A DNA stretch of 64,000 nt from Anaerolineae bacterium (GTDB taxonomy: Bacteria; Chloroflexota; Anaerolineae; 4572-78; J111). A program made the translations under genes and the position numbers. Shown here one piece after another: positions 13,801 through 19,800 of the stretch (positions are counted from its first letter, which is position 1; the number at the start of each line of letters is the position of its first letter). The stretch spans positions 378,029 to 442,028 of the forward strand of contig JAJVIM010000012.1 in the NCBI GenBank assembly GCA_022071955.1, in the 5' to 3' direction. The notes under the pieces are model-generated. The model was given only the letters and a program-made list of their open reading frames with translations, searched no databases and was not told where the DNA came from.

Positions 13801-16800
13801 ATCGTGGCCGGCGCTGGCCCCCTGGTTAGAAATGGTCAGGGTGTAGGTAACCAGATCGCCGGCGCCAACAAAGCAGCCGCTGGTACCCAGCCGGGTAACG
13901 AGGACATCGTCAAAGGAGGCAGAACCGAGCGCTACCAAACCTATTCCACCGGCCAGAGCGCCCTGCGGGTCGGTTGCTTGCAACACCAACTGGTTATCAA
14001 TGTAAAGCCTTAACAGGCTGCCTTCAACTTTAAGTTCAAAATGATACCAGCGTCCAACAACCGGTCCTGTCCCATAAGTTGTTGCGGCAAAACCGGTATC
14101 GGAGCCGCCAACTCTGCTGAAAACATTAATAAATCCGCCGTTCTCCCAAGCAAAATAATTGAAGTTAGAATTATCACGATATCGAAAAACCATGCCAAGC
14201 CGGAGGACACCGCCAGTATTGGCCCTGGCTATCATACTGTAACTGTAATCGCTCAAGTTGGTTGGCCCGCCATGATTCATATTGACAAACGGCGTGTCTG
14301 GTTCCATAAGACCGTTGTTAACAGAAAAACTAGCAACTATGCCCTGCCAACTCGGACTGGCGCCGCTGTTAAAGTTATCGGCAAACAGCAAGGCGTTGCA
14401 GCCAGCAGAGGTAACATAAGTTTTGCCAATATGCAGCAGCGGCTCGATGATGTCCACCTGCGCCGTATCGGTGAAGCTGAAGGTAAAGTTGCTCCCGGAC
14501 TCGCGGTAAGTTAGCAGGATGTTGTTAGTCCGGCTCACCCCCTGAATATTGGTGTTAATATTCTGAATGACGGTGGTAATAACCCCCGCAATTTCAACCG
14601 TGCCGGAGACGCTGCCAAGCTGCCAAATGACGTTGCCCGATTGGCCATTGGCCGGCGACTGGCTTGGGGCAATGCCAGGGAATGGATTCGGGCCGGCGTC
14701 GCTGGCATCGGCATCGGTGGTGTAGGCCAGCGTGGCGGCCACAAAGCCCAGGCCGGTGGGCAGGGCATCGGTAATGGCTACGCCATCATAATCAAAGTCG
14801 ATACCGTCAATGAAGCCGGTAAAGGTGAACACGGCCAGATCACCGATGGTGCCGGTTTGAATTTGCGGCCCCTTGATAAACTCCGCCAGCGAGGCGTAAG
14901 CGAGCGTAGAGGCGTTGGTGTGCTCGCAACCGGTATCGCAGTTGCCGATCACCTGCACGTTGTTATTCAACGAACCGCCGGAACCCGGTACTGTGGCCGT
15001 AAGAACGGCCTGCCACACGCTACCGGAGGGAAGGGGCTGAGTCAGCGTCCACACGGCCTGCTGGCTGGAGGTCACTGGTGTTTCGCCAAACGAGCCGTTG
15101 CCGGCGGTAAAGGCTCCGGCAAAGCCGGGGCTGAGCGTGTCGGTGACTACCAGATTACGCGCTTCGCCAAGGCCGGTGTTGGTTACCCGAACCGTCCAGG
15201 TGATGATGTCGCCACGTTGCACGTTTTGGTTGAGCGGAATCTTGCCAATCACAATACCGGGCGTGAGCACATTGGCCGCGCCGATGGCGGTACTGGTGTA
15301 CGGGCCGGTCGGCGAACAGACGGGGTTGTCGTCGTAGTCCAGATCAACCTGATTCTGATTGCCAAAATTAACATAACACGTTCCCGCCGTGACACTGGGC
15401 GCGGTGCGGAAGGTCAGCGTAAATATACCCACCGGCAGAGTTGTCCAGGTAAAGATAGCGGTTGCGCCACCGTTGGCCGTGACAATTCCATCCGGTGAGT
15501 AATCACCGGAGGTGAGGTTGTGGGTCACCGTAATCAGCCCATCGAAGGCAAACCCGGCCGGCAGGGTGTCGGTGAGCGTAAGCGAATAAACCGGCAGGTA
15601 CGGATTGAACAGGGTGATGGTGATGGGGTCGCCGCACACATTCAGTTGGGTGAGCAGCGGCAGTTGCACCGTAATAACCGGCTGGCTGCGCAATTCGGCC
15701 GTGGCGGTAATAGGGTTGGCCCGGCAACCGGCATCGCAGCCGTAAGTAGCGACTGCCTGGTTTTCCGTTTGCAGCAGACAGGCATTGATATCGGTTAGGT
15801 TGACAGTGGCTGTGATCAGCAGCACCCGGTCAACGCCATCGGCCGGCAAATCACCCAAATCCCAAACAACAGTACCGGGCGTAGTGGTGATGATACCGCC
15901 GTCCGCGGAACTGGCTGTTGGCGTAAACACATTCATATTGAGCGGCAGCGAGTCAACCACCTGCAAGTTTTTGGCGTCAAACGCGGTGGCAGCGTTGCTT
16001 ACCGCAATACGCCAAACCACTACATCGCCCGGCTCGCCAAAAACGGTTGACGAGAAGGTTGTATTTTTGGTCACATTGCGGCCAACCTTGGTCATGGTGA
16101 TGGCCGGCTCAATGGTGTCGAGCGTGACCGCCGTTTCATCGCGGAAGAAGAAGGTACCGCACGGCTCTTCGCCGCCGGCGGTGGCCTGTACCAAATTAAG
16201 CAACGGCGATGCGCAGTCGCTTTCTACCAGGAAGCGAATGGAAAAAGTGTCCTCTGCGGCGCGGTCCTCCAATAACAACCGGGCGGTGGTGATGTCTGTG
16301 GAGCCGGAAATAGCCCATTCCATCGTCATCAACGCCGTGCCGGTAAGGCTGAAACCAGCCTGGGTGATGGGTTCCAGCGGAATATTGATCAGGCCGGGAT
16401 AGGGCGTATTGTTGCGGTCAGTCACGGTAATTCGGGCCGACCCCGGCACGTAAGAAAGAGTCGTCAGGGTTTCGGTGATGATGACGTTGTAAATATGGGC
16501 CTGGGCCGAGGCGTTTTTAACCGTGAGCACCACCTCGCCAACGTCACAAAAACCAATATCGGCGGTTTGGGCGTTGGATGAACGGACACCGGTAATGGGC
16601 CGGGAGAAGCGGATAGTGTCGGATTGAACGTTGCCGCAACTGTAATCACCCAGGCAGCTATTATCAAGGTAAATTGTGGTGTCCAAACCAATGCAGGCTA
16701 CCGCGTCCACAGCATCGACATTAAGTTCCAACTGCTGCTGCGGCTGAAGGTTAAGCACTTCCCAAACAATTGTTTGGCCGGCGGTATACGGCCCGGGGGT

Positions 16801-19800
16801 GAGCAGATTCACCTGGCTGGTGATGTTGGTGGTATACGTGACAAAACGCAGCCCAACGCCCATCACATCGGTGATGAGGGTGCGGCCAGCGATACCATCG
16901 CCGCCGTTAAAGGCGTAGATCCGCCAGTTGGCCCGGCGCTGGGTAAGCGGGAAGCCATCGCCGGGGGTAACAAACAGAAACACATCCGGCACTTGCACCA
17001 CGTTGTTATTAAAGGCGCTGTCGTTGTAGGTAACGCCGCACTGGCTGTCGAACTGCACCCCGGCCTCAATTTGCGGCGCGGAACAACTGCGGGTCATCGA
17101 AAAGGTGATGGTGCCGGTGAGGGTGCCGCTGGTGACGGTGGCGCTGGTGAACGGATTGGGGAAGGTCCAGGTGATAACGTTGGCCCCAAAGGTAACCGTT
17201 GGCACGTTGCCGGCAAACGCGCCGCCGTAGGAGTAATCATTTGTGTCGGTGCTGATGCTGCCAAAATCCGGGCTGGGAACGCTGAACGTGACCACCACGT
17301 TGGTGGCATCCAGGCCGTAATTGAGCAACTGGTCATCAGATACGGTCAGGGTGACCGGCACATCGGCGCAGCCAACAAAACTGCTGGGCGAAATGTCGAT
17401 CTGCAAATCGGCGCGGCGAACGGTGGTGGTGGCTACCTGCTCAAATAAGTAATCATCGCCGGTGCCGCAAATGCCCACGGTTTCAATATTGCGCACCTGG
17501 AACTGTGAGGTGGTGCTGATGGTTCGCTCCGGCGCGCCGACCAGCAGCGTATCAGATACGTACAGGCTGTAGGCAATGGAGAAATTATGAGAACCGGTAA
17601 CAATGCCAGTGCCGGGAATGTTATCAAACTCCAGCACCAGTTGTGGTGCGCTCTGAACAATTGTCACCGCGGTTGTTACATCGGTGTTGTCAATAAATAC
17701 GGCCAGCGTGGGGGCAACATAACTCAGATCGCCGGGATTCAGGCCGCTGCCAATGCCCAGCGTTTCGGTAAAAAATACCTGCTGCCAGTTGGTGACAAAA
17801 ATGTCGGAATAGACGTTGGTTACCTGTAACAACCCGCAGACTTCGCCGTTGGTGGTGGCAGATTTAGGCTGCACATTGGCGTCAATTTTGCCGGGTTCTA
17901 TCTGGATCGGAGCTATGGAGTTAACCGGCCCAATCCCGGGGCAGGTAGGGCAGCGGTCGCCGGCGGTGCCGGTGGCGGCGTTGTTGTAGTTGGTGCTGGC
18001 CCCGCACTCGGTAGCGATATTGGGATCAGGCATCACGTAGTAGATCAGTTCGCCTTCCAGAGTAAACGCCTCGGTGGGGGTAATGATTACCACCGGCACA
18101 TCCCAGGTTAGCCGGTTGGTGACCGAGTCGGTGACAATTGTCGAGGTTGGCACCAGGCCGGCCGGCGTAGTATTGGTACCGGTCAAGGCATATAACACGT
18201 TGCCCGGCCGGTAAGTTACCCGGCCGGTGACGGTTAAAATAGTAAAAGCGAAGGGCACATCATCCCGCACGCGAATAGTGTCGCTCATATTCTGCGCGTT
18301 GCGAGCGGTAAACCGAACCGTGTAACTGAACGGGACACCGGAGACAGGGGTGGTGACCGCGGTTGTTTTTTCAATACCCAGTCGCGGCACATTTTGCTCA
18401 TCGTAAGTGACCGGGTTGGCCACTAAATCCAGCGGCGGCGCGGGCAACCCGCAAGCATCCTGGCTGGTAATGGTAAATTCCGGTACCCATTCGTAATAGT
18501 TGCCGCAAATCTCAGGCGGGTCGATATTGAACGCCAGGGTGATGGTTTGGCCGGGATCAAGCACGCCGCCGTTGCCGGTGTACAGAAAACTGTTACTGCC
18601 CGCCAAATACGTCCAACCGGCCGAAACGCTGCCGGCACTAACCTGCGGGTTGGGCAGGGGCGGGTTATCGCCCACCGAACCGGGATAAGGCTGTTCAGAG
18701 GGTGTGCTGTAGGTAGAAATCGGCAGCAACTGCACCGTGGGGCTGTAAGCCGCGCCGGCGGTGGCTGCGTTGGTGACGGTAATCACCATCTGCTGCGGCG
18801 TGGCCGCGCAGTAATCAAACTGAATGGCGTTAATATCAGCTTGCAGCAGCGGCCGGCGAATCTGGGGCGACAGGTTGACCGTGGCCGTATCTTGCAGGCG
18901 GTTGTTGCACAGGGTACACACTACATCTGCGGTGGCGGTGACCACGTTGGAATAAAGGATGGCGCACTGGTCGAGCGCGCTGGTAATTACCTGAGCGTCC
19001 ACCGTCAACTGGCCAGACAAATTGCCGCTGCCGCCGGTGGGGATTGTCCAGATCAGTCGGTTACCTACCTGTTGCAGCGTAGCTCCTGTAATAACTGTAG
19101 CCGAAGTGTTGACAATGGTGAAGCCGGTTGAAATATCGTCGGTCAGCACGATTGGGCCGCTGATCTCTTCAATATTCTGGGCGTTGAAATTGACTACAAA
19201 TTGGACGCTGCGGTTGTCGGGGGCAATCGTACCGTTTTTAGAAACGGTCAGGGAGGGATCATTGGCGGTGCCGTAGCTGTAGTTGATGAGCGCATCCGGG
19301 CCGTTGTACGGGAAGCTACACGCGCCGGTAAAACGGGTGTCCAGCAGAAAACTGCCGGCTGTTTCGCTGCCGCACACCGTGGCCTGCGGCTGCACGGTAA
19401 AGGTAAACACGGCGGTTTGCCCGCCGAGCAGAGCGTTGGTGGACGTAAAAGTACGGTTGCCATCAAAGAACCAGCCGGGGCTGGTATCGACCACATTCAA
19501 ATTCAACGAGCTAAAACTCTGGTTGCTGATCAACCGAAAATTGGTGGCCGCGCCGGCGCCGGAGGCGTTGGTCAGCGTTACCACCACGGTTTGCGGCGCC
19601 TGGCTGCAATAACCAAAGGTAACATTGTTGTTCTGCACTGTTACCTGCGGCGACAGCAAATTGTAAATCACATCCGCATCGCTACGAACAGGGTTGGCCA
19701 GCGTACCGTTGCCTTCATCGTTGCCAATTGTCCAATAGGCAAACGCCGAATTGTTAAGATTGGTGCAGGAATTAATGGTGCCGGTGAGCGCGTAATTCCG

